Source of the DNA: Saccharopolyspora rosea
Lineage (GTDB): Bacteria > Actinomycetota > Actinomycetes > Mycobacteriales > Pseudonocardiaceae
Direction of reading: 5' to 3'
Length of the DNA: 64,000 nt
Assembly (NCBI RefSeq): GCF_025643595.1
Contig: NZ_CP102826.1
Coordinates: 1,798,001-1,862,000, forward strand
Part shown: positions 16,222 through 29,501 of the stretch, piece after piece
Layout of the letters: each line of letters starts with the position of its first letter
Numbering within the stretch: the first letter of the stretch is position 1
The notes under the pieces: model-generated
What the model was told of the DNA's origin: nothing
Database searches by the model: none
What the model saw: the letters and a program-made list of their open reading frames with translations, nothing else
Program-made: the position numbers and the translations under genes

Positions 16222-17363
16222 GACGCTTCTTCCGCGGCCCGGCGGGCGAGGTTGTCGGCGACCTCGCGTTCCCAGACCTCGTTGGCGCGCGTGGTGTCCA
16301 CTTCGAACTCGAAGCGCGCGGTCATGTCCTCGGTGACCTCCTCGACGTCCACGTAGAACTGCTCGTACCAGCGGCGGAGCTGGTAGACGGGGCCGTCGTC
16401 CTCGCACAGCAGCGGGTTGTCGATCCGGGTCTTGTTCCGCCAGATCTCCACGTCCTGGAGGAATCCCACCCCGGTGTTCTTCGCGATCTTGCCCGCGACC
16501 TTGTCGGCCTGCTCGTCGGTGAGCCCCGGCAGCTTCTTGACCAGCACGCCCCACTGGAGCACGAACGAGTCGGGCGTGACCGGGTAGTGGCAGTTGATCA
16601 GGATCGTCTCGATCTCGGTGCCCTTGTAGTCGTTCCACAACCGGTCGATCATGTACGACGGCCCGTAGTAGGACGCCTCGGAGCGCAGCCGGTTCTCGTC
16701 ACCGGCGTAGGTGGAGTTCGCCCCGACGTCCGGTCGTCCCCGGGAGTTCAGGTACTGGGTGGCGATGTGACCTTCGAAGACGTTCTTGAAGTACGTCGGG
16801 AAGGCGAAGTGGATGTAGAAGAAGTGCGCCATGTCGACGACGTTGTCCACGATCTCGCGGCAGTTCGAGCCCTCGATGAGCACGCTGTCCCACGTCCAGT
16901 TGCTCCACTCGTCGGACTCGGTCTCGGGCAGGTGCGGGATCGTGACGTCGTCCGGCGGCGGGTTGCCCTGCGGGTCGTTCCAGACGAACAGCTGCTTGTT
17001 GCGCTCCAGCACCGGCCACGCCTTGGTGCGGGCGCGCAGCGGGACCCGCCGGGAGTAGGGGATCGACAGGCACCGCCCGTTGCCGCCCCAGCGCCAGTCG
17101 TGGAACGGGCAGGCCACCGCGTTGCCCTTGACGCTGCCCTGGGACAGGTCGCCGCCCATGTGGCGGCAGTAGGCGTCGAGCACGTTGAGCGCGCCGTCCT
17201 CGCCCTGGAAGACCACGAGCTTGGTGCCGAACGCCTGCACCGGGTGCGGTTTGCCGTCCTTGAACGTGTCGGCGAGTCCGAGGCAGTGCCACCCGCGGGC
17301 GTACCTCGTCGGCGGGGTGCCGACGTCGATCGTGCGGACTTCGCCCTTGTCCACCGCTGTCAT
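16218..17363 (-). CDS. kshA: 3-ketosteroid 9-alpha-hydroxylase, oxygenase component KshA
   Basis: Rieske non-haem iron oxygenase that hydroxylates C9 of androstadienedione, which with KstD action opens ring B. The 381-residue protein has the Rieske cluster ligands in YCRHMGGDLSQG and NAVACPFHDWRWGG (residues about 65-90: CxH...CxxH). The mononuclear iron site follows in REIVDNVVDMAHFFYIHF (near 170). Length and motifs match KshA. ATG 17363 overlaps the kstD stop by four bases. The reductase kshB is not in the window. Control is expected from the KstR box upstream of kstD. Confidence 0.93.
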   Translation of the reverse strand: MTAVDKGEVRTIDVGTPPTRYARGWHCLGLADTFKDGKPHPVQAFGTKLVVFQGEDGALNVLDAYCRHMGGDLSQGSVKGNAVACPFHDWRWGGNGRCLSIPYSRRVPLRARTKAWPVLERNKQLFVWNDPQGNPPPDDVTIPHLPETESDEWSNWTWDSVLIEGSNCREIVDNVVDMAHFFYIHFAFPTYFKNVFEGHIATQYLNSRGRPDVGANSTYAGDENRLRSEASYYGPSYMIDRLWNDYKGTEIETILINCHYPVTPDSFVLQWGVLVKKLPGLTDEQADKVAGKIAKNTGVGFLQDVEIWRNKTRIDNPLLCEDDGPVYQLRRWYEQFYVDVEEVTEDMTARFEFEVDTTRANEVWEREVADNLARRAAEEAS

Positions 17364-19021
17364 CTCATCCCTCCGCTTGCCAGCTGACGGGCGGCGATGT
17401 AGCCGAACGTCATGGCCGGTCCGAGCGTGGCGCCCGGGCCGGCGTAGGTGCGGCCCATGACGGCGGAGCCGGTGTTGCCCGCCGCGTACAGGCCGGGGAT
17501 CGGGCTGCCGTCCGCGCGCAGCACGCGCGCGTGCGCGTCGGTGCGCAAGCCGCCCTTGGTGCCGAGGTCGCCGGGGACGATCCGCACCGCGTAGAACGGC
17601 GCGGTGTCCACGGCTCCCAGGCTCGGGTTGGGTTTGTTGCGCGGGTCCCCGTAGTAGCGGTCGTACCCGCTCTCGCCGCGACCGAAGTCGGCGTCGACGC
17701 CGTCGCGGGCGAAGCCGTTGAACCGTTCGACGGTGCGGCGCAGCCGGTCGGCGGAAACCTCGATGCGCTCGGCCAGTTCGCCGATGCTGCCCGCCCGGTG
17801 CACCGAGCCGTGCTCGTACCAGCGGCGCGGGAACGGTTGCCGGGGGCCGAGCCCGGCGAACACGTAGCGGTTGCGGTAGCGCTGGTCGGCGATCAGCCAG
17901 GTGGGCATGTTGCGGGCCGGACCGTCGCCCTCGCCGTACATGGCGTGCACCGCGTCGACGTACGGGGCCGCCTCGTTGCAGAACCGCTCGCCGTCGCCGT
18001 TGACCAGCAGGCAGCCGGGCAGGGTGCGTTCGGCCAGGCAGAACCAGGGGCCGCCGGGCAGCGGGACGGACGGGCCCCACCAGGCGTCGTCCATCAGCTC
18101 CACGTCCGCGCCGATGCGCTGCGCGGCCGCGATGGCGTCGCCGGTGTTCGCCCGCGCCCCGACCGTCCACCGGGTGCCGATGGGTTCGCGCTGGTGCTCC
18201 TTGCGCATCGGCTCGTTGTGCTCGAACCCGCCCGCGGCCAGCACCACGCCGCGCCGGGCGTGCAGCGTCGTCCGCTCGCCGTCGCGCTCGACGTCGACGC
18301 CGGTCACCGCGCCCCCGTCGACGCGCAGGTCCACCAGCGGCGTTTCCAGCCACACCGGGACCCCGGCGTCGCGCAGCGCGGCCCGCAGGCCCGCCGCGAG
18401 CGCCTGCCCGCGCGCGAGCAGGTGCCGGTGGGCGATCCGGGCCCACAACCAGCGGGCGCCGACGCGCAGGGCGCGCAGCGGGCCGCGCGGGTGCCGGGTG
18501 AGCAGGTTCAGCCAGCGGAAGTCGGCCTGGGTGATGACGACGTTGAGCGGTGCCTTGCCGTAGTCGGGTTCGAGGTCGGCGAGCAGTTCGCCGAGCACGC
18601 GCCCGTCCAGCGGCGCCGGTTCGACCGACCGGCCGCGGACTCGTCCGCCGGGCGCTTCGGGGTAGTAGTCGGAGTAGTCGGGGACCCAGCGCATCCGCAG
18701 CGGTGTCGCGGGCAGCACCTCGGCCAGCATCCGCGGGCCGTTGTCCAGGAACGCCTCTCGGCGTTCGGCGCTGACCTCGTCGCCGACGATGTGCGCGAGG
18801 TAGGCGCGGGCCGCTTCGGGCGTGTCGGTGATGCCGGCGCGTTCCAGCACGTGGTTGCCCGGGATCCACACGCCGCCGCCGGAACGGGCGGTGGAGCCGC
18901 CGAAGCGCGCGGCCTTCTCGACCAGCACCACGTCCAGGCCGTGCCGCGCGGCGGTGAGCGCTGCCGTCATCCCGGCGGCACCGCTGCCGACCACGACGAC
19001 GTCGAACTCGGTCTGCGTCAT
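17360..19021 (-). CDS. kstD: 3-ketosteroid delta1-dehydrogenase KstD
   Basis: FAD enzyme introducing the C1-C2 double bond in ring A of 3-ketosteroids. The 553-residue protein starts MTQTEFDVVVVGSGAAGMTA, the dinucleotide-binding motif, followed by GGSTARSGGGVWIPGNHVLE. The substrate domain keeps WVPDYSDYYPEAPGG and DDAWWGPSVPL. The C-terminus has GDLGTKGGLRTD and GRTYAGPGATLGPAMTFGY, the FAD-closing signature of KstD. Together these match mycobacterial KstD (Rv3537) closely. ATG 19021 heads the operon kstD-kshA-orf, with a KstR box 27 bp upstream. Confidence 0.94.
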   Translation of the reverse strand: MTQTEFDVVVVGSGAAGMTAALTAARHGLDVVLVEKAARFGGSTARSGGGVWIPGNHVLERAGITDTPEAARAYLAHIVGDEVSAERREAFLDNGPRMLAEVLPATPLRMRWVPDYSDYYPEAPGGRVRGRSVEPAPLDGRVLGELLADLEPDYGKAPLNVVITQADFRWLNLLTRHPRGPLRALRVGARWLWARIAHRHLLARGQALAAGLRAALRDAGVPVWLETPLVDLRVDGGAVTGVDVERDGERTTLHARRGVVLAAGGFEHNEPMRKEHQREPIGTRWTVGARANTGDAIAAAQRIGADVELMDDAWWGPSVPLPGGPWFCLAERTLPGCLLVNGDGERFCNEAAPYVDAVHAMYGEGDGPARNMPTWLIADQRYRNRYVFAGLGPRQPFPRRWYEHGSVHRAGSIGELAERIEVSADRLRRTVERFNGFARDGVDADFGRGESGYDRYYGDPRNKPNPSLGAVDTAPFYAVRIVPGDLGTKGGLRTDAHARVLRADGSPIPGLYAAGNTGSAVMGRTYAGPGATLGPAMTFGYIAARQLASGGMR

Positions 19022-19047
19022 GGCACCTCACTCACGGGGAGACTCGG

Positions 19048-19061
19048 TGAAACATGTTATA
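19048..19061. promoter_or_regulatory. KstR box upstream of kstD
   Basis: TGAAACATGTTATA matches TNNAACNNGTTNNA at all fixed positions. It is 27 bp from the kstD start and in the divergent promoter with the flavoprotein gene at 19145. Confidence 0.82.
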
Positions 19062-19115
19062 GATTTTATCGCCGAGGACGCTATGGTTAGGCAATAATCA
19101 CCGTCGAAAATCGAA

Positions 19116-19129
19116 GAGAACCTGTTGCA
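19116..19129. promoter_or_regulatory. KstR box upstream of the KstD-like flavoprotein gene
   Basis: GAGAACCTGTTGCA keeps the AACNNGTTNNA core but begins with G. It is 16 bp before the start at 19145, giving the divergent region two boxes, one near each gene. Confidence 0.65.
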
Positions 19130-19144
19130 GCCGGGGAGGTGTCC

Positions 19145-21719
<2,575 letters not shown>

Positions 21720-21815
21720 GGGGCCGTTGCGCTCTTCCCGCGTGACGTTGTCGGCAGCCGCGCTCACCGGCGGTTCGGCACGGGGCCAGCGCGTGAAAGG
21801 GACGATCGAAAAAAG

Positions 21816-21847
21816 CGGTGCCCCCGGCGTTCGCACCGGGGGCACCG
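21816..21847 (-). terminator. Intrinsic terminator of the XRE gene
   Basis: A perfect 12-bp stem, CGGTGCCCCCGG / CCGGGGGCACCG, with an 8-base loop, is followed on the minus strand by CTTTTTTCG. It lies 20 bp past the XRE-gene stop. It may also stop hsaC transcription by its stem alone, but no T-run exists on the plus strand. Confidence 0.85.
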
Positions 21848-21866
21848 TCGTGCCGTTGTCGTGCTG

Positions 21867-22574
21867 TCAACGTCCGAGAACCGGCACCAGCTCCTTGAGC
21901 AGATACGCCCCGCACCAACGCGATTCCGCATCCGAATCGAGCAGGGCTTCCTTCGTCAACGCCTTGGCCAGCTTCCGGGGCTGCGGTGCGGCGGACGGTT
22001 CGCGGACGATGGTCTTGCAGAGGTTCCAGTCCCACTGCGTGAGTTTGGAAACCTCGGACGCCAGGCTCAGAAATCTCAGCTTGTCGTCGTTCTCCAGAGC
22101 TTCGATGATCAGCGGTACGTCCGAGGCGATTGACATTTTGGACAGCACCGCCAGCGCGTTGGCCCGGAGGGTGGACGTCTGACCGCTGCGGACCCATCGG
22201 CGCACGTGATCGACTCCGGACGGGCTGAGCTTCGACGCCAGGAAGAAGTCAACGGTGCGTGAGCTCGGGGTGTTCCGCAGCGCACCGGGGTCCCCGTCGT
22301 CGATCGAGCGCGCCAGTTCGGTCAGCGTGGGCCTGCGAGCCTTCAAGACGCGAGGGTGTGTGATGTCCCGGCGACGCAACATGTCGTCTCCAATCGGCCC
22401 TAGCCCGTTCTCGTACGCGATCACCAGGTCAACCGTGACGGTACGCTTTCCTGTCTCTACCAGGCCAAGATACGGCTTGGAGTAGTTGGTGAGCGAGGCC
22501 ATCTTGGCGAGACTGATGCCAGCTTCCGTCCGGGCCGCGCGGAGTACAGCCCCCTCGTCTCCGGCTGAAGACAC
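21867..22574 (-). CDS. XRE-family helix-turn-helix regulator with helical C-terminal domain
   Basis: A 235-residue protein. The N-terminal residues about 8-65 are a Cro/C1-type helix-turn-helix (LRAARTEAGISLAKMASLTN, then YSKPYLGLVETGKRTVTVDL). The C-terminal half (about 90-235) is a series of helices resembling HEAT-like regulators (ANALAVLSKMSIASDVPLII, then EALENDDKLRFLSLASEVS), probably a sensing domain. GTG 22574 is preceded by AGGGG. Its codon use is less GC-biased than the steroid genes. It stands alone with its own intrinsic terminator and reads toward hsaC. Its target may be the small genes upstream, but no operator is obvious. Confidence 0.8.
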   Translation of the reverse strand: MSSAGDEGAVLRAARTEAGISLAKMASLTNYSKPYLGLVETGKRTVTVDLVIAYENGLGPIGDDMLRRRDITHPRVLKARRPTLTELARSIDDGDPGALRNTPSSRTVDFFLASKLSPSGVDHVRRWVRSGQTSTLRANALAVLSKMSIASDVPLIIEALENDDKLRFLSLASEVSKLTQWDWNLCKTIVREPSAAPQPRKLAKALTKEALLDSDAESRWCGAYLLKELVPVLGR

Positions 22575-23071
22575 CTGAAGACCCCTGATCGCTTCCGACT
22601 GCTGCGTGTGATCAGCAGACTACAGAACGGAAGCGCCCGCTGTGTCCGCCAATGAGGTGGAACGACCAGCGCTGGCGGGAGCTTCCCGTCCAACCGGTGC
22701 GGAATGGGGTGTCCATGTCGGAAGACGGCAGAGGTCCGATTCGGGACCCGGCACGCCGGGTCCCGAGAAACCTCGGATGGCGTCACATTTCGAAACGGTC
22801 GTCGCGTCGCTGACGAGTTTGGCGTGAACGTCAAGGAGCACCAGCAGGGCCGTTCGGCGATCAGCTGTCCGGGCGCTCATGCTGCGATGACCGGCGCGTC
22901 AGTGGCCGCCCGCCGATTCGAAGCGCATGTTACGGGCGCCGAGTGGATGATCTTCTCGAAGATGGCTTCGTGACGGTGTATTTAGGTGGCACCTGAGGCC
23001 GCGAGGCTCAGCCGCGTAGCTGAATGGGTAACCGGTTGTGGGGATCGCTGTACAAATTTCGAGGAGTAGGA
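22575..23071. other. Gene-poor stretch in the accessory pocket
   Basis: About 500 bp between the XRE gene and the next small gene. It has several short open frames, none with a convincing ribosome site: one from ATG 22651 (53 codons) and one from ATG 22704 to 22973 (89 residues, beginning MGCPCRKTAEV). The only clear structure is the palindrome at 22741-22766. I support no gene here. Confidence 0.5.
22741..22766. repeat. Perfect 26-nt inverted repeat
   Basis: TCGGGACCCGG-cacg-CCGGGTCCCGA: an 11-bp perfect stem with a 4-base loop. There is no T-run on either side. It could be an operator, a terminator stem or a recombination site remnant. Confidence 0.6.
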
Positions 23072-23413
23072 GTGTCCGCAAGACCAAATTCTCGATATTA
23101 CAACTTTGGACTCACTTTCCGGTGGGTGTGGGGTGACGCGTTCGTGGCAGTCAAGCGCGGCTATGTGATCGAAGGGAAGGCAGTGGTTGTTCTCCGCCAA
23201 TCAGATCATCCACGAGTGATCGATCGGCCCAACGACATTGTGGGTCGTGACCAGCATACGTGGGTCGCGAGTTTTCCGATCAATCCTGCAGATTGGAACA
23301 AGCCGGATGCGCTGGCGCTTGCCGCTACCGAGTGGGCGCGGAACCACAAGAACCTGGCCGATTGGCGGGATCAGCCACAACGGCCGCCGATTCCGATTGG
23401 GGAAAGGAGGTGA
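23072..23413 (+). CDS. Hypothetical protein, 113 residues
   Basis: Unrecognised soluble protein starting VSARPNSRYYNFGL at GTG 23072, with GAGGAG and TAGGAG just upstream. Aromatic and basic residues are common (RWVWGDAFVAVKRGYVIEGK), and the C-terminus is proline-rich. Base composition is less GC-rich than flanking genes. The strong Shine-Dalgarno sequence of the next, tiny gene lies in its last codons, so the two form a coupled unit. The function is unknown; the setting (XRE regulator nearby, small Cys proteins) resembles accessory islands. Confidence 0.6.
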   Translation: MSARPNSRYYNFGLTFRWVWGDAFVAVKRGYVIEGKAVVVLRQSDHPRVIDRPNDIVGRDQHTWVASFPINPADWNKPDALALAATEWARNHKNLADWRDQPQRPPIPIGERR

Positions 23414-23419
23414 CAACGC

Positions 23420-23494
23420 TTGCCTTGTGACCACGTATTCCAGCCAGACAAAGACGGCGTGTGGGTGTGCACAAAGTGTGGTGCACGGATGTAA
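23420..23494 (+). CDS. Tiny zinc-ribbon-like protein, 24 residues
   Basis: A 25-codon frame from TTG 23420, too short for normal ORF calling. The product pattern is CDH near the N-terminus and VCTKCGARM at the C-terminus, a Cys/His set able to bind one zinc. The ribosome site AAAGGAGG (23403-23410) is near-perfect and nine bases away, placed in the end of the previous gene, which makes translation likely. The gene is isolated from steroid functions. Its role is unknown; it could be a stand-alone zinc knuckle or a regulatory micropeptide. Confidence 0.55.
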   Translation: MPCDHVFQPDKDGVWVCTKCGARM

Positions 23495-23660
23495 CACACC
23501 CACACGGCCTTCATAACGGCTGGTCGGAGTAGGTATCCGATGCCGCTTCGCCAGTCTACCTCAAAGAGGCCGCTCAACGTGGCCTGAGTGGTGAGGTGGG
23601 TCGAAGCTCGCTTCCTCGGCAGGCATCGGCCCGCCTCCGCCCGAACGGAAACGGAACGTT

Positions 23661-24047
23661 GTGAACAACCTGGCTGAAAGTGATCGCATGCGTGCTAGTG
23701 CGACGTGGGGCGAGATCGATGTGATCGGCGGTAACAGGGCGATTGATCAGGATCATGCATGGATGGTCAGCGTGAACGAATCGCGGTGGCACTGGACTCC
23801 TGTAGCGACGCATGGCGGCTCGCCGGTGATGGCGTGTGGGCACCGTTTGCGTGGTCCTGTTCATCGTCGGTTGCCGGCTTTCCCGCCTGATGGCTCGGAC
23901 GGGCGTGTCCGCTGCCAAAAATGCGAGCTCATTGTGGAAGGCGGAGTTTGCTCGGACTCTCCCGCGTCGACGCCGTTGGCTGATTCCGTGGAATCGGGAA
24001 GATGTCCTGTGAGTTCTTCCGATGAGCAGATATCTATAGCTGCATAA
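23661..24047 (+). CDS. Small hypothetical protein with CGH...CxxC motif
   Basis: A 128-codon frame from GTG 23661. The likely conserved core begins near residue 41 (RWHWTPVATHGG) and includes MACGHRLRGPVHRR and RCQKCELI, a possible zinc site of Cys/His plus CxxC. ATG 23763 or GTG 23772 could be the true start, giving a protein near 92 residues. The C-terminal 30 residues look unstructured. It lies between the tiny zinc protein and the terminator of the lipoprotein gene, within the less GC-rich pocket. The family is not recognised. Confidence 0.45.
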   Translation: MNNLAESDRMRASATWGEIDVIGGNRAIDQDHAWMVSVNESRWHWTPVATHGGSPVMACGHRLRGPVHRRLPAFPPDGSDGRVRCQKCELIVEGGVCSDSPASTPLADSVESGRCPVSSSDEQISIAA

Positions 24048-24086
24048 TGCTGGAAAACCGCGCCGCTCACCCGACAAGGCAAAATC

Positions 24087-24119
24087 GTCGCTCGCCGTGA
24101 CGTGGGAGCGGCGAGCGAC
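24087..24119 (-). terminator. Intrinsic terminator downstream of the lipoprotein gene
   Basis: GTCGCTCGCCG / CGGCGAGCGAC is a perfect 11-bp stem with an 11-base loop, followed on the minus strand by GATTTTGCC. It is 59 bp past the stop of the lipoprotein gene. Confidence 0.7.
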
Positions 24120-24177
24120 CCACCGGGTGCGGGAACCATCCGCGGCACGGCAGCGCCGGCGGTGAATCGACGCGCCG

Positions 24178-24987
24178 TCAGGCGGGTGCGAAGCGGACCT
24201 GGTACAGGTGCGAGCCGGTGTAGGGCGCGAGCAGGAACTGGTCGGTTCCCGGCACCGCGGTGATCTGGGACAGTCCGTTCGAGCGGTCGCCGGGCGGGCC
24301 GACACCGGACGCGTCCACCCCCGCAGTGACCTGCCCGTTGCGCGGGTCGATCCGCAGGATGCGGTCGGTGTTCAAGACGTTGGCCCACACCTGGCCGTCT
24401 GCGCAGTCCAGTCCGATCAGCTGGTCACCGGTGCGGATGTCGACTCGGCCGAGTTGGCGGAAGGTCTGCGGGTCGCGGAAGGTCAGGTGGCGGAAGTCGC
24501 CGTCGCTGACCACCAAGCGCGAACCGTCGTAGCACAGGGCGCCCCCGCCGCCGTGGTAGGGCACCCGGCGGGTTTCGGCGAGGGTGTTGCGGTCGCGTTC
24601 GATGGCGACCGGCTCGTTCGAGCCGAGTTGCCAGATGCGGTCGCCGACGACGGCGATGCCGTCCACGAGCTCCGAAGTGGGGTAGTCGAACCGGTTCAAC
24701 TCCCGCCCGTTCTGCGGATCCCGGACCCGCAGCGCATCGCGGCCGCGCTGGTCGGTGCTCTCGAAGAGCACGTCACCGGACATCCGCAGGCCCGTGGTGC
24801 TCCACGACGGGTCCTGGGCGAGCACGCGGATCAGCTGCGCTCGCAGGCGCGGCGGGCCCGCCGCGGCCTTCAGCAGCGCCTCGTGCTGACCGCGCACCCG
24901 CCCCGGTGAGCACCCCGATGCGGCGAAGGCGGCGACGAGCAGCAGGCACAGCAGTGCGCAGCGCGCAGTCACGCGTCGATCGAGCAC
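24178..24987 (-). CDS. Glutamine cyclotransferase-like lipoprotein
   Basis: A 269-residue exported protein. The N-terminus (residues 1-27) is a lipoprotein signal: basic start, hydrophobic core and the lipobox AASGC, so it should be lipid-anchored outside the membrane. The rest reads as a five-bladed propeller of the glutaminyl-peptide cyclotransferase family (DGIAVVGDRIWQLGSNEPVA; GLDCADGQVWANVLNTDRIL; NGLSQITAVPGTDQFLL). The family converts N-terminal Gln to pyroglutamate. GTG 24987 is the likeliest start, though its ribosome site is weak; GTG 24972 is possible. A link with steroid uptake is not evident. Confidence 0.78.
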   Translation of the reverse strand: MLDRRVTARCALLCLLLVAAFAASGCSPGRVRGQHEALLKAAAGPPRLRAQLIRVLAQDPSWSTTGLRMSGDVLFESTDQRGRDALRVRDPQNGRELNRFDYPTSELVDGIAVVGDRIWQLGSNEPVAIERDRNTLAETRRVPYHGGGGALCYDGSRLVVSDGDFRHLTFRDPQTFRQLGRVDIRTGDQLIGLDCADGQVWANVLNTDRILRIDPRNGQVTAGVDASGVGPPGDRSNGLSQITAVPGTDQFLLAPYTGSHLYQVRFAPA

Positions 24988-25035
24988 GCCCGGAGTGTGG
25001 CACGCGTTCGGAACACGGCGGTGCCGTTCGGCAGA

Positions 25036-25135
25036 ATCTGTCTTCGAACTCGTTGTGCGTGGCGGTGCCGGTAGCGGAACCCCAGCGGCCCGCCCGTCGC
25101 CCGCCCCCCAACGAGGCGCTGACGCGCCGCGGTCA
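25036..25135 (+). repeat. Modular intergenic repeat, copy C (short)
   Basis: The left end (CTGTCTTCGAACTCG, then GTGCGTGGCGGTGCCGG) is kept. The central long hairpin is missing, and the GAGGCGCTGACGCGCCGC module, otherwise seen only in copy A, follows directly. It fills the gap between the lipoprotein gene and the 3' end of fadD3. Confidence 0.7.
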
Positions 25136-25142
25136 CATGGGT

Positions 25143-27841
<2,699 letters not shown>

Positions 27842-27847
27842 TCAAGG

Positions 27848-27861
27848 TAGAACATGTTTCT
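27848..27861. promoter_or_regulatory. KstR box, fadA5 side
   Basis: TAGAACATGTTTCT keeps TNNAACNNGTT, with the last A replaced by T; 37 bp upstream of fadA5. Confidence 0.75.
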
Positions 27862-27961
27862 CAACTACGCCAAGCCGCACGACTCGTCCGACCTGTCGAC
27901 TTGCTCGATTCAAGGAGTGTTACAGGGGTTTACTGAGCTGCCGGGCTGTGCTTCTCTTTCG

Positions 27962-27975
27962 TAGAACTCGTTTCA
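27962..27975. promoter_or_regulatory. KstR box, cyp125 side
   Basis: TAGAACTCGTTTCA matches TNNAACNNGTTNNA fully; 21 bp upstream of the cyp125 start. Confidence 0.85.
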
Positions 27976-27996
27976 CTCCTGCTGTTGGAGGTAGCC

Positions 27997-29217
27997 GTGG
28001 TCGCACCGCACATCCCGGAGGGCTTCGACTTCACCGACCCCGATCTGTACGCCGAACGGCTGCCCGTGGCGGAATTCGCCGAGCTGCGTCGCACCGCCCC
28101 GGTGTGGTGGAACGCCCAGCCCGGTTCCGGCTTCGGCGACGACGGGTTCTGGGTGGTCAGCCGGCACGCCGACGTCAAGGAGGTGTCCCGGCGCACCGAC
28201 GTGTTCTCCAGCTGGGAGAACACCGCGATCATCCGCTTCAACGACAGCATGACGCGCGAGCAGATCGAGTTGCAGCGCTTCATCATGCTCAACATCGACC
28301 CGCCGCAGCACACCAAGCTGCGCAAGATCGTGCAGCGCGGCTTCACCCCGCGCGCGATCGGCAGCCTGCGGGACGCGCTGACCGACCGCGCCCGCAACAT
28401 CGTCGAACAGGCCCGTTCGAGCGGCACCGGGGACTTCGTCACCGACGTGGCCTGCGAGCTGCCGTTGCAGGCGATCGCCGAGCTGATCGGCATCCCGCAG
28501 GAGCACCGCAAGGAGATCTTCGACTGGTCGAACCAGATGATCGGCTACGACGACCCGGAGTACGACGTGCAACCGGAGGCCGCGGCCGCGGAGATGCTCG
28601 GCTACTTCACCAACATGGCCGAACAGCGGCGGCGTTGCCCGATGGACGACATCGTCACCAAACTCCTCGACGCCGACATCGACGGGAACGCGCTGTCCTC
28701 CGACGAATTCGGGTTCTTCGTGGTGCTGCTCGCGGTGGCGGGCAACGAGACCACCCGCAACGCCATCACCCACGGCATGCTCGCCTTCCTCGACAACCCC
28801 GACCAGTGGGAGCTGTACAAGGCCCAGCGGCCCGCCACGACCGCCGACGAGATCGTCCGCTGGGCCACGCCCGTGGTGTCCTTCCAACGCACCGCGCTGG
28901 CCGACACCGAACTCGCCGGGGTCCGGATCGCCAAGGGGCAGCGGGTCGGCATGTTCTACAGCTCCGCCAACTTCGACACCGAGGTCTTCGACGAACCCGA
29001 GCGCTTCGACATCACCCGCGACCCGAACCCGCACGTCGGATTCGGTGGCACCGGGGCGCACTACTGCCTCGGCGCCAACCTCGCCCGCCTGGAGATCGAC
29101 CTCATCTTCAACGCCATCGCCGAGGCCATGCCCGACATCCGCCGCGTCGGCGAACCCAGGCGCCTGCGCTCCGGCTGGCTCAACGGGATCAAGGAAGTCC
29201 AGGTGCAGTACGCTTGA
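27997..29217 (+). CDS. cyp125: Steroid C26-monooxygenase CYP125
   Basis: Cytochrome P450 that oxidises C26/C27 of cholesterol or cholestenone to alcohol, aldehyde and acid, starting side-chain degradation. The 406-residue protein reads GFDFTDPDLYAERLPVAEFA near the N-terminus, the I-helix oxygen motif LLAVAGNETTRNAITHG (about 248), the ExxR in ADEIVRWATPV (about 288) and the haem Cys in FGGTGAHYCLGANLAR (about 356), all typical of CYP125. GTG 27997 follows GGAGG by five bases. Repeat copy D begins at once after the stop. A redox partner is not encoded in the window. Confidence 0.95.
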   Translation: MVAPHIPEGFDFTDPDLYAERLPVAEFAELRRTAPVWWNAQPGSGFGDDGFWVVSRHADVKEVSRRTDVFSSWENTAIIRFNDSMTREQIELQRFIMLNIDPPQHTKLRKIVQRGFTPRAIGSLRDALTDRARNIVEQARSSGTGDFVTDVACELPLQAIAELIGIPQEHRKEIFDWSNQMIGYDDPEYDVQPEAAAAEMLGYFTNMAEQRRRCPMDDIVTKLLDADIDGNALSSDEFGFFVVLLAVAGNETTRNAITHGMLAFLDNPDQWELYKAQRPATTADEIVRWATPVVSFQRTALADTELAGVRIAKGQRVGMFYSSANFDTEVFDEPERFDITRDPNPHVGFGGTGAHYCLGANLARLEIDLIFNAIAEAMPDIRRVGEPRRLRSGWLNGIKEVQVQYA

Positions 29218-29218
29218 G

Positions 29219-29440
29219 ATTGCTGTCGCCGAACTCGTTGTGCGTGGCGGTGCAGGTAGCGGAACCTCAGCGGCCGGCTCGGCTCCGGGAGCCCCGACTT
29301 ATGTATGGTCCAATACACGGCGTCGGGGCTGTCCTCGCGAGACGACCGCTGAGAACCCGCGGCGGTGCGGGTCGCGAGGGTGGCGAAAGCGGCTCACGCC
29401 GCTTGCCGTGACTCGTCGGGAGCATGCTCAAAAGATGAGG
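29219..29440 (+). repeat. Modular intergenic repeat, copy D
   Basis: The left end is CTGTCGCCGAACTCG, followed by the long hairpin with CCCCGAC/GTCGGGG and inner GTAT/ATAC arms, and the AAGCGGC-TCAC-GCCGCTT hairpin. The right terminal sequence is degenerate. It lies between the convergent cyp125 and NTF2-like genes. Confidence 0.78.
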
Positions 29441-29456
29441 ACTCGGCAAAACAGGA

Positions 29457-29480
29457 GCCCGGTCCCCGCAGGAACCGGGC
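29457..29480 (-). terminator. Terminator of the NTF2-like gene unit
   Basis: GCCCGGT / ACCGGGC stem with a 10-base loop, followed on the minus strand by TCCTGTTTTG. It is 22 bp past the stop codon at 29502. Confidence 0.6.
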
Positions 29481-29501
29481 CTTTCGGCGTCTTGGCGGGG
29501 T

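Noticed and set aside
22704..22973. Open frame of 89 codons in the accessory pocket
   Set aside because: No ribosome site, no coding-like composition, and a competing frame of similar quality; left as unassigned.
22990..23090. tRNA-like string GCCGCGTAGCTGAATGGGTAA
   Set aside because: It looks like a D-arm, but no anticodon stem, T-arm or acceptor stem can be formed. No tRNA or rRNA gene is supported in the window.
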